Position numbers and translations under genes: made by a program. 64,000 bases of DNA from Marsupella aquatica (lineage: Eukaryota > Marchantiophyta), in assembly GCA_973895155.1 (NCBI GenBank), contig OZ316896.1, forward strand, positions 8,990,001 to 9,054,000, given 5' to 3'. Of this stretch, positions 18,916 through 29,221 are shown one piece after another; positions within the stretch are counted from its first letter, which is position 1; each line of letters begins with the position of its first letter. The notes beneath the pieces were generated by a model, which was not told the origin of the DNA, searched no databases, and saw only the letters and a program-made list of their open reading frames with translations.

Positions 18916-21900
18916 ATGTCTACTTCCTCCAGTTCTGAAGCTTCCACCACCTCCGCCAGTTCTCAAGAGTCATTGAACTTCAATTATAACTCTCCGTATG
19001 AATATGACCCTGAAGACCCGGATGTCCAAAAATTGGTTAACAATGCGTTGGAGGCGTCAAAGAAAGCCCAGTTAACTTTTCCACGTAAGGCACCACCTGC
19101 TTCAACTTCTTGCCTCGCCCTAAGGGCGAGGCAACTTTACTTTAATTTGGATTTCAAACTTCTTATTAGGAAAATTTCTATATTCCTTTGCAGTCGCCTC
19201 GCCCCAAGGTCGAGGCGACGTCTACTTCATTCTAGATTTCTTGTTGCTCCGAAGGCGTATTGGACCTTGTATCTTACATTAATAAAGGATCTTTAGCTAT
19301 ATTCTATTTTTTGCCTCGCTCTTGGGGCGAGGCGATGTCGTCTGCATTCCTCAAATGTAGTCTGCATTCCCAGAAGTTGCCTCGCCCTTGGGGCGAGGCG
19401 ATGTTATCTGCATTCCTAAATGTTGTCTGCATTCCCAGAAGTTGCCTCGCCCTTGGGGCGAGGCGATGTCCTCTACATTCCTAAATGTTGTCTGCTTTCC
19501 CAGAAGTTGCCTCGCCCTTGGGGCGAGGCGATGTCCTCTACATTCCTAAATGTTGTCTGCTTTCCCAGAAGTTGCCTCGCCCTTGGGGCGAGGCGATGTC
19601 CTCTGCATTCCTAAATGTTGTCTGCTTTCCAGAAGTTGCCTCGCCCTTGGGGCGAGGCGATGTTGTCTGCATTCCTAAATGTTGTTTGCTTTCCTAGAAG
19701 TTGCCTCGCCCTTGGGGCGAGGCGATGTCGTCTGCATTCCTAAATAATGTTTGATTGCTTGGATGAGGTGGCAGGGCTAATTGCACTAGGAGCAAAGAAG
19801 ATTTTGCAATCTTCTATTTGTCGCCTCGCCCCAAGGGCGAGGCACCTTGAAAGTTTTCCACATGTCAATGTTAAACTATGATGTTGACCATTTTGTTTTC
19901 AATGTTTCTTACCAGGAAAAAATCTTGAGAAGCCGGAGTTAAATATTATGGACGAGGATATCAAGGACTTTGTTTTCCCTGACCAAGATACTCCAGGATT
20001 TAGATGGGCACTAGAAGTTGGGGTGTTGGCGGAAGGTAGTCTCTTGATTTGTGTCAAGGGCCTCACAAGTCAATTGAATGACCGCAAGACAATTGTTACT
20101 CTAGGTCCAGTCGTCCTTGTGAACACAGAAAACAACCGCAATGCAACGATTATTGTTGAGTCCAATGAGAAATCTCAGTGGATGAGACTTCTAGTGCCAA
20201 TAAAACTCTACTCGACTTTACTGAATGTTGAGTGGATGGCTCGATTGGAGATAAGCGTAGCTGATATGGGATTCTTCCCAGATGGAGTAACAATTGATCA
20301 GATGTTTGAGAAGACGCGTTCTCAAATAAGTGGAGTTGACCTAGTGTTTGGATTTCTCTACGTAAAGAAGCACATGCATGACAATGCGGACAGTGTGGAC
20401 CCTCCGTCTACTTGGATAGTTCAAAGGATGATTGATAAGGCACATTTTTCATACGAGCAAGCAATCGACAAGAGTTTCATTTTTTGTCCAGAGTTTCAAG
20501 AGGCCGCGTGCCGGACGTGGATTTCAGAGATGAAGAAAAAAGAAGCAAAGCATAAGGCAAAGGAGAGAAAGAAGACAGTGGAAAGAAGTGCGCAATCAAA
20601 GACAGAGAAGAAACGAAAGCTTCAAGAGCCAGTTGTTCAACAAGAGAAACAATCTGGGAGTTCACGCCGTAAGAAGATGGCTAAAAAAAATGAAGATGAT
20701 GAGGGCCCCCAAAAAAAGCAGACAAAGAAGGCAAAGGTTGCGAAATCAAAACCAATGTCAGGGTTGACTTCAAACTTTGTCTTGCATCCAGAGGATGATG
20801 TGTCCGACAGAAGGACCCAAAGAAGATGATGTGCTCAAAGGCCAAGAGGTTTTGCGTAATATTGAGCAGTATTATACTTTTGGCATCCGCGAAGTTTTTG
20901 ATATTCTTGTAAAAAGTATTAATCCGCCATCGGCCGTTTTTGTATATCGAATGTTCAATCTTTCGCATGCAATGGAGATATCAAAGTCTATGATGAAAAA
21001 CCCTGGACAGGAACCACAAGTTGCTGATTTGATTCCGTATTGCGAGAGCACTAAACAGTTGCTTCATTATGACAACACACCTCAGGATAGGAAAGAGTTT
21101 TTGATTGGTGTGAAGAAGCATGAGATCCAATTCCTTGCCATCAGTGGCCAGCATTCTGCAAGAGCTGCCCAATGGATCCAAGGGTGGGCCGAGACTGACG
21201 CCAAGCTGACAGATCTTGCCAACAAACTAAAGTATAGGAAAGCAAGGATCCTATCTGACCTCACTCCGAAGACAATTTTGGTTGAGCATTCAAGTTTATC
21301 GAATGCTGTCAATGATACTATGCAATTTAAGTCTTGTTTTTTGGAGACTATTGTTCATGCACGAAGGCAGTTTGAGGAGTGCGGGAAACCGCCGCGTCCA
21401 GGGATTGGGACCAATCAAAATACAGACAGGAAAAACTATCAGGTACATGTTGGAGCAACGCAAACTATTCTTGATCCGCTTTGTTTAAAGATTGTCAATG
21501 GTAGAGGTTTGCCTCGCCCCAAGGGCGAGGCTGCCTTTTCTTGTTTTCCTTGGTTAGAAGATTAAAGCAAATGTTTGCCTCGCCCTCAGGGCGAGGCAAC
21601 CTAGACTAGTCTCTCTAAGAATAATTCCCTAGTTCCGTTTTAGTCAATTGCGGTTAGATGTAGAGGTTCGCCACGCCCTTGGGGCGAGGCGGCTTAGCCT
21701 GTTTCAAACATAGGTATAAATTTTCTAACATATGCATTGTACCCTGAAACTAATGTCAAGTCCATTGGATATGCAGGATTGGTTTGCCCTGGCAAAGGTT
21801 ACAATGGGGAAGTCAAGCCTAAAGAGCATTTATTGGTTACTTTTTGCCGAAGATGAGCTCTTTGAATTATGGCGGAACGTGTGTGCAAAATGGTTGAGTG

Positions 21901-24900
21901 GGAAGCTCCAAGACAGGGCTGGTGGGTATGGAGGGCCAAGACCCCCAAAATTGATCACTCCCGGTACCTTTCGATGCTTTGAAGGAGAGATTAGTAGCAA
22001 ACAAATAATTGAGATCTTGAAGGATGTTGAAGAGGAGCGTGTCTTGCTGAAGAAGGATATCACCAACAAATTAGAGCTTGTCGCAATGGGAGACTTGGCC
22101 CTTACAATCAAGATAATGTCCAAATTGAGAACAATCATTATTGGCTATTTCATGGAAAAGTATCGTGAGAAGTTTCCTGTTGGCACATCTTGGGAGTCTC
22201 TGGTGATATTGTTGCCTTCCTTGAAATCTGAGCTTGAGATGACAAAATTGAGGAGAGCAACGGGTGAGGTTTACCTCAACAATTCATTGAAGAAGAATGT
22301 GGTCAAGGAGAGTTTCCCACAAAGTCTGATGGTCAGACTAGATGGGTTGTATTGTAAAGAATTTGGTGGGATTGGTCGTTCTCGCACGGAGCCTTTCTTG
22401 ACATTTTTTAGTGAGAATTTGATGAAGACGATCATGCCGGAAATGCTACAAGAGCCTTCGCCTTTGTGTCCTCTTGCCATTGTTGACTTCAGTAGGCTCC
22501 GACAACATGTTTGGACCGATGCTGAAATTATTGCATTACTGCAATACATTGTGGATCTTCCAAGAAATCCAACAATTGTTGTTGTCATGACTGTGCATCC
22601 GGGGCCACTTGCTGCAAACATTTTGAGTGCCCTTAGGAAATTGCAACATGAAAAGGGAATGGACATCCACGTCGACTACGGGAGCTATCGACGGAGTGAT
22701 ACACCAGTTCCAGAGGGCTTACTTTTCAGTTGTGGTATGGAGGAGATAATCTTTGCAGGAATCACCACTGAGGAGAAATTTGATTGGAAGCAAGTGTTCA
22801 GGCCTGGATTTAATTGCCAATTTTCTTACAATTCGGCGATCGACCCTGATTTCCAAGTGGAAGACAAGACGGAGAAGCGAGATAAGAATAAGAGTAAGAC
22901 AAGTAAGGAGACAGAGACTGAGTCAACTTTGGCATTTCACATTGGAGATTTCTTACGAAAGGCTCCCATGTTTGAGATGGTGGGAAGTAGAGGTGGCTTT
23001 GTGAATATTCACGCTAAGCCAAAATGTATGCTGCAGAGTATTATTGAATTTTTTTCGGCTGAAGGGGAGACTATACTTGACTTTTTCTCGGGAGGACAGG
23101 TTATGAAGGTGTCATTGTTGTGTTTCAGAGAATGCTTTGCGTATTCAGACACTGAGGATGAATATGATTTCACTCAGGCATATGGAAGGGTTCTCTGCGA
23201 GAAAGTTCCTTCCATAATGAGTGACCGGATGGGCGGTTCCAAATTTGGTAGAGCCCGCGATGGGGTTTCCGAGCATGTTGGTGCCAAAGAAGGCGTAGAC
23301 CAGGGCGAAGATGATATTGAGGAAGGAGAATTGGGTCACGACACAGACGACAGGGTCACCCAAAATTTGGATGAACGTGGAACACAAGTGGTAGGTATTC
23401 CCTACTTTGGTGTGGGGTTGGCTGATGTTGTGGGTCGACCTGAGGGCGACCCACCAAGAAATCCCTTTGCCGGTGTAGAGAATTGGATGCACCAATTGGA
23501 CCCAGATCTTACATCGTCCACATTGGACGCACATTGGAAGGCAACCGCAGATGGTCTAGGCAATATTGACGCAGTAGAATTGGGAGAAATGTCAGATATT
23601 GCGCTTGCAAAGGAGGATGATCGTCAAGTACCTGAGACCGCTGCAAATGAAGAAGAGAAGGCAGGTGCTTCAAATCCTCCCCTGTCTCCTCTATATTGCT
23701 CATCAGAGACTAAATTGGTTTTTACAAGTGCTTCTACAGGAAGCCCCGTAGTATTATCATTTTCACAAAATTCTGGATCCGAGATCGGCAGGACTGGATA
23801 TATGAAAACAGTCCGTCCTGCAACTCATTTTATATGGAGAAATGGACCAAAGGTTGGAATGATAGAATCACTAGACGATGCTCCAAAGATAATGGCAAAA
23901 TCAGATTACAAAAAACTGAACTTGAGACTGAGCCCAGTTTTTGCACCCCCATCCTTTGAAGAGCAACTTCCCAGTGGTATCAATTCCGAGATACAGAGTG
24001 TTCTAGGTGATCAAACAATAGATGAATTTGGGCATTTTAGCATTGGAAATTATTAGCCCTTTCTTTGGTTCTTGGTATTTTAATGACAATCTAAGCTTTA
24101 TCTTTGTAATAATATACTTTTTTACAGACCAAAGTTCCGTCGTAGAATCTCCTTCCTCAAAGGATTTTGTTGGCATTCCCTCGGAAAGCGTTGCTATGGA
24201 GGAAGGGTTTGACCCAGGTATACTTTGGATCTAAAAAATGGTAATTGAATGTAATTAATGTTTTTCTAGGAGGGTCGCCCCAGGGTCGTTCCTCTCTACT
24301 TCAAATGCTATAACAAAGTTTGTTTGATTTCAAATTTTGAGAGTTTTCCTCCGTAGTAATTGTTTAAACTTTGAGTCGCATTGACTAAGGGCTTATGTTA
24401 ATGTTTCCAGAATTCACTCCAATACTACACTCTCCGATCCGGCGAAAGCTCTTGGTTCTTGACCTTAACAAGATTTGTTGGGATTGCATTAAGACCAGAA
24501 GCTCAGGACCATGGCGAAATCAGACAAGTTTACGTGGTGTGCACTGGGGGAGACGTGGAGGGTTTAATTTCATGTATGTGGAGCGCCCATACCTCCACGA
24601 ATTTCTATATGCAGCTTTCATGGTTTTTGACGTCGCAATTTGGACCTGTGCAAGGAGGCCAAAAACAATGGACTTAATGGAGTTGATTTTCACTAAGGAG
24701 GAGCGACAGAAGTTCAAGTTTGTCTTTACTCAAGAAGATACCTTTGATAGTTGCATCCAAAGGCCAGATATAACAGATGGGAAGGCCAATTTACTTCTGA
24801 AGAATTTGCAAACCATTTGGGACCGTTTTCCAGAAAAATATGATGCTTCTAATACAGTTCTTATTGATGATTCTCCATTGAAGGCATTTTTGAATTATGA

Positions 24901-25450
24901 CGTGAATGGATTGTTTCCAAATCCATTTACTCACACAGCTTCAAATGACACTTTTTTGCCCAAGATATTATGGCCGTATCTTTGCAAATTGAGAAAGGCT
25001 TACTGCGTTCAACATTATATCACTATCAACAATCCAAAGTGGTCTGTTTTCAATTTATTAACAAGCAAGGAGGATCATGCTGCCATCTATGCTCTTTTGG
25101 AACAGAAGTGGGGAGATTGTCGTTGTATCCATAGGGAGTTTGGAACCATATTGGATGTGACTCCTGAAGAGATTCCTTGGGACGGAAAGAACGAGGTGCA
25201 ACATTACCCACCACTGGAGACGTGGACCACGGATGAGATCGAAGAAACTGCAAATGTAATACTTGGAGACAACTATTCTGGTCCTCATACACAAAATAGA
25301 AGGCATTTTATTTGGAAAGTTCTCAGAACTAGGGATCTCACCAATAAGTTTAAGAACCACCATGCGAGAGATACTTGCAACTGTGACATCCGCTATGATA
25401 AATCAGGAAGCAGACTTTCTTGTTCAAATGAGTTTTGTCTTGATCATTAG
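18916..25450 (+). CDS. Locus C: methyltransferase-like / FCP1-like fusion protein, about 1,685 codons
   Basis: Five exons fit with agreeing phases: 18916-19084, 19916-21442, 21777-24006, 24128-24217, 24411-25450. ATG 18916 is the first in frame. The only break is a +1 shift between about 20785 and 20829, where VLHPEDDVSD leads to PKEDDVLKGQEVL. Order: a Ser-rich N-terminus; an unrecognised globular part; a strongly basic, nuclear-signal-like region (KKEAKHKAKERKK, about 20530-20760); a helical part; an N6/N4 methyltransferase-like fold with PLAIVDFSR replacing DPPY (about 22475) and HAKPKCMLQSIIEFF...ILDFFSGG (about 23008-23096); an acidic linker; and an FCP1/NLI-like HAD domain (LVLDLNK, Asp at 24461; FDVAIWTC; LIDDSP near 24870). 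Locus A shares the fold order. A nuclear role is likely; methylation activity is not. Confidence 0.7.
19112..19843. repeat. GCCTCGCCC-GGGCGAGGC palindromes and 65-bp tandem array in locus-C intron 1
   Basis: The 831-nt intron 19085-19915 has ten palindromes with arms GCCTCGCCC/GGGCGAGGC and a 3-nt centre, or close variants. Single copies lie at 19112-19132, about 19193-19219 and 19823-19843. The rest form a tandem array with palindrome starts at 19313, 19379, 19444, 19509, 19574, 19638 and 19703, a 65-bp period. Each array unit also carries 'gatgtcctctgcattcctaa'. The dense tandem order suggests amplification of one palindrome-bearing unit. Confidence 0.9.
21511..21690. repeat. Three GCCTCGCCC-type palindromes in locus-C intron 2
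   Basis: Within intron 21443-21776 the palindrome found in intron 1 occurs at 21511-21531, 21577-21597 and, with one mismatch in the left arm (GCCACGCCC), 21670-21690. None is present in the flanking exons. A faint relative (GGGTCGCCCCAGGGTCG) lies in intron 4 near 24275. Confidence 0.85.
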
Positions 25451-25604
25451 GAGATAGGGTTGCTCTAGTGCCTACCCTGAATTGTATATTCATATTATGT
25501 CTTGAAAGGATATGTTTTGAACATGTAGGATAAAGTAAATAATTAGGATATATGCTTAGTGTGAGGCTCTCTCACTGGACTGGACAATTTAATAATTATA
25601 TAGT

Positions 25605-25666
25605 GGGTCAATCTCATTTTGACCCTTGATTTATGACCATCTATATTTTTTAATTTATAGATGGTC
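25605..25666. terminator. Two hairpins 3' of locus C
   Basis: The first has arms GGGTCAA/TTGACCC (25605-25625). The second is a perfect 11-bp inverted repeat, GACCATCTATA/TATAGATGGTC, around a 10-nt AT-rich loop (25635-25666). They lie about 155 bp after the stop codon and inside the element's right end. They may form structure in the 3' transcript or be subterminal element structure; a terminator role is only a guess. Confidence 0.35.
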
Positions 25667-25739
25667 TGAGTGGTATTGGCCTCTGATTTTTGGACTAAAT
25701 TAAATTTACTCTAATTTTTAAATTAATTAGAATATATGA

Positions 25740-25899
25740 TTTAAGTTATTATTAAACATTTGGGTGAAAAAAAACAAAATTTTGGGCGTTCAAAAGTGTA
25801 TATTTGGGCTGAAAAAAATTAGCTTTTGGGAATGCTTTAATAGAAATTTGGCCTGAAAAAAAATAACTTTAGGGTTCATCTTATGGACTTTTAAAAGTA
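25740..25899. repeat. Right subterminal region with TTTGGG-like motifs
   Basis: Motifs ATTTGGGTG, TTTTGGGCG, ATTTGGGCTG, CTTTTGGG, AATTTGGCC and CTTTAGGG are spaced about 20-30 bp apart. They match those near the left end in kind and plus-strand orientation. Confidence 0.5.
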
Positions 25900-25921
25900 C
25901 AGTTTTAATGAATATAGTGAT
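25900..25921 (-). repeat. Right terminal inverted repeat (ends TAGTG)
   Basis: This is the exact reverse complement of 12993-13014. TAGTG lies at 25915-25919, followed by AT and then CAAAACATCG. Confidence 0.75.
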
Positions 25922-26235
25922 CAAAACATCGTAACACATTGCAAGGACAACCCGGCCTCCTGCCGTCTGCCCAACTACTGCCTCACTGGGGCAAGTGCTA
26001 CACATCTACCTCACTACTCTGGCTTGATTCCCCCTTCTGGCTATGAGCTATCTTCCCTAAGCAAACACTAGACTGAGTCCCCCCCTCACTACTACGGGGC
26101 TCTCCCCCTAAATACCAAAAAACCCACCAAAGCACCCATCACGGGGCCACAACGATGGTGGCTTACCCTAGCGGCGCTGCTAAACCCTTCACTAAGAAAC
26201 CCCTAAACTAAAAGCATGCGGCACACACATGCTTC

Positions 26236-26257
26236 TAAAACCCTAAACCCTAAACTA
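26236..26257. repeat. Short interstitial telomere-like repeat
   Basis: CCCTAAA occurs in about two and a half tandem copies in an otherwise unique stretch. Plant telomeres have this repeat, and short internal copies are common. Confidence 0.4.
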
Positions 26258-26635
26258 ACAATGGGGCCGACGGTGCCTTCGACGGTGCCCCAACATTACT
26301 CCGTGAACCGTGAAATTGCAAGGAACCCCACAATGGCCGAAACTAGGTGCCCTTCCACTTGCACTTCTGAGTTCAACCTTGGATAGCCCTCCTCCTCCTG
26401 ATCATGAATCACTCAACCGCTCTTGAAACGGACATCGGACGACCAAGTTATGGTCGTTTCAGTATCCCGTAAACCCAACTTCGTCGGGCCCTAACTTGCT
26501 CATCCTGGCTCCGTTTGAGGAGCGCTACCTCTTGTTGGAATCAGCTCCGTGAGCTTTTTCCAACAAGCCCGTGAGTGACCCCTCACAAAAAAGTTGGAAA
26601 GTCAAGGGCCGTACAACCACGTCCGTACGACCACT

Positions 26636-28426
26636 CTAATCCTCCTCCTCGTCACTCATGGTGCCCTGGCTTGAGCCCCGTGAGTGGGCCTCCTCGTCAC
26701 TCTCCACTGGAGTGAGTGCCACTTCACTCCTCTTCTTCTTGACCGGGGTAGTCTTTGTGCTAGTGCTCCCCTGCTTCCTCAAATTGGCCAAGGCCTGCCA
26801 CGCCTTAATGTACCCCTCACCAATGGTGTCCTTCCATAAGGCCGCCTCTTCACCGGACCGCAACTCCAATGGTAAAACCTGCCCGGTGGCCATGGGAGTC
26901 CCAGGGGTGACAGATCGGGGTGGCATCCCCGTGTTGACCTGAGCTTCTCGTAACGATTTACGTACCTCCCTGAGCTTCTTCTCTAAGCTCTTGCTCTTCT
27001 CTTGACTCTTCTTGGCTGCATCCAACAAGGGTCCATACTTCCCACTGACTTCCTTCACCACCATCTCAATGGCCCTGGAGACCAAATCCGGGGAAAGTGT
27101 GGAGCTAGGTGTGCAGGGGCTCTTCCGTTTCCCCAGACTCAAGGCCTCACTCCTCTTAGCCCTTGTCTCGAAGATCACCATTTGACCCCATAGTGTTCCC
27201 ACCTGGGCTCTTAACTCCACCACTTCTCCAAAATTCTGCTTCTCTTTGGCCAATGCCTGTTTCAATACTCCAACCTCTTCCGCTTCCTTGGCCTTGGTGG
27301 ACAAGGCTCCCTTCAAGTTGGAGATCTCTACGTGAGCTGCTTGGAGAAGTTTAACCTTCTCATGAATGGCCTCCTCCTTGGCCTTGATCACCTCCTTCAT
27401 AGACAGGGCACTCTGCTCCAAAGTCTCTACTCTGGCGGTGGCCTGCTTGAGAGAATCTCTCAATGCGTGGACTAGCTTGAGTCCCTCATGGACTCCCTCC
27501 CGGAAATCCCGTAACTCCGCCAGGTAGACATCAGGAATATCGTAGACCAAGGGCTCCTCCGTATTTCCCACAAGTGATTCAAGCCACTCCATTGTGGAGT
27601 CCTCATCCTGGTTTTCTTCCTCTCTATTATCATCCCCAACCGCCGACGATGATCCCTCCGTTAGTTTCCCCAAGATGGTAGTGGCAATACTCCTGATTTC
27701 CGTGGTAAGGGATGATCTAGTGTCTTCCTGTCCCGGGGAAACAATCCACCCTTCTGCTCTGGCTAGCAAAAATGACCCCATCAAATGTACAGCCCCACCT
27801 GGTTTCACACTCTCGGGATTGGCGTCCAATAGCTTCTTCAACGCATAGTACCACCATCCGTACACATGGGCTGGATAGTTCTTGATGTCCATAGCTACCA
27901 CAAACTGCTCTCCATTCACCACCCCGGATTGCACGTTACCAAGGACCCGTTGATGAACCTTGGCCAGAAATCCCTTGTGCTCAGCATCCTTGACGGCGGA
28001 AAGAGGAATGGAAGTAGTGGAGGTGGGATTAATCACCCAACCGGCCACCATTGTCAACGTGAGCTCTCCCCTTATGTTCCGAGGTGTGAATGAGAATTGC
28101 TGGTTCTCCAGGAACAGAAGCTTAGCTAACTCCACATGGGGCACTACCCGCTAGAGACATTCAAAGTAGATTCCTTCCGTACGTAACTCCATCCCGGCCT
28201 CAATGTTCCAACTCTTCCCCGAAGGGATTGTAATCTCCACCTTCACGAACTCCGTGAGCCCGGTGGCTTGAAAAATATTCCTAAAATCCTCCATCACCTT
28301 GGTGGAGGTTTTGGGATAAATCGACGAAAAACCCTCCTACTCACCGGTGTGGAACTTGCCACCAGCCCAGTACTCATCGTAGCTTTTCTCTCTTCTCTCT
28401 CTCTTGCAATCAATGTCTCCACGTAG
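26636..28426 (-). pseudogene. Locus D: decayed coiled-coil gene of transposon type
   Basis: A 500-codon open frame (28144 to 26636) extends upstream in the same frame through TAG 28153 and TAG 28339 to about 28426. Translation on both sides of the stops reads as protein (EGIYFECL-stop-RVVPHVELAKLL). The N-terminal part is globular, with a WVINPTST... and HVYGWWYYALKKLLD region. The centre is acidic. Then come about 170 residues of coiled coil (SLKQATARVETLEQ, KAKEEAIHEKVKLLQ) and a Ser/Thr/Pro and acidic tail. Upstream another frame looks coding (YPEFSAARVRRYKAAYVTTW, about 28490-28415), so the 5' end is broken near a GA-rich tract. The family is not recognised. Confidence 0.5.
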
Positions 28427-28429
28427 TCA

Positions 28430-29221
28430 CGTAAGCAGCCTTGTATCTCCGAACGCGTGCCGCACTAAACTCCGGGTAATCCAGCATCCATGCATCCAGA
28501 AATCAAATCCTCAATCACCAAATCCCGTCACCCGTAGCAATGTCAATTCCCTGGCCCAAAACGGCTCCCGTATCCCAATCAATCAATTACCCTCAATTCC
28601 CTCAGAAGCCACTCCGTGCTGCTGCCGCTAATGCTCGGAAGAATCATGCCAACAAGCCCCAACAATTGACCATGAGAAAGGGCTTCCAGAATAATTGCAA
28701 AATATGGAGAGAGCTTTCGGCAAGAGTTGAGAGAGAGCCCGAGTTTTTGCTTTCGGCAATGAGTTGGTCTTGCAAAAGAGAGGAAGTGAGAAAATAGGAA
28801 GGAAAAAAAGGGCACCCCGTGGCTCCTTTGATAATTTTCCCTCGTGGCTGCGCCTTGCTTATGCCCCGACAGACCCTTTAGGGGCTCCGCCTACTCGCGG
28901 GGCGGCCCTCCATCTCGCGCCCCACGGCTCGTGGGCTCCTCCGCCATATTACACCGGGGCCAAGAAAAACTGCCGGGGTCTCTAAATATTAATGGGTGGT
29001 ATCCCCTTAAGATGCCTAATTTTCTTCTCCCACAACGACAAGACCCAAGAGAGCAAAGGGTCAATTAAAAAAATAGTTCCTCCCGGGTTCAAATAGCTCC
29101 GGCCCTCCAGAGCAACATGAACACACACCGGGATGATTAACTTTTAAGAAATTAAAAAAAATTGAAAAACTATTGTGTATATTGGCTTATTTATTTACAT
29201 GCATCTTGCCAATAACTCCTA
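28430..29221. other. Flank of locus D; no intact gene
   Basis: This holds the probable broken 5' part of locus D up to about 28500. Then comes GC-rich DNA (28,800-28,980) with no long convincing frame on either strand. Confidence 0.3.

Larger units (their letters stand above)
12993..25921. mobile_element. Candidate 12.9-kb CACTA-ended transposon carrying divergent loci B and C
   Basis: A 22-nt sequence at 12993-13014 recurs exactly as its reverse complement at 25900-25921. Inside an outer AT it starts CACTA at the left (12995) and ends TAGTG at the right (25919), as in CACTA/En-Spm elements. The outer AT on both sides may be a 2-bp target duplication; if the AT belongs to the repeat, CAAA on both sides would be a 4-bp one. 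Just inside both ends are AT-rich stretches with many TTTGGG-type motifs, like CACTA subterminal repeats. The interior holds a transposase-like gene (B, minus) and a large fusion gene (C, plus), transcribed away from a shared 1.6-kb centre. Termini and genes are seen directly; that they form one mobile unit is inferred. Confidence 0.65.

Noticed and set aside
19260-19697. Repetitive plus-strand frames of 64-74 codons
   Set aside because: They are produced by the 65-bp intronic array in locus C. The period is not a multiple of three and the frames are artefacts.
19112-19843. CRISPR-like array (regularly spaced palindromes)
   Set aside because: The spacers are also repeated, so this is an ordinary tandem repeat. 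The DNA is a plant nuclear intron and no cas genes are present.
24007-24127. Extension of the locus-C exon to the stop at 24056 and a separate frame from 24022
   Set aside because: A phase-1 intron 24007-24127 joins the two frames exactly and makes both ends unnecessary.
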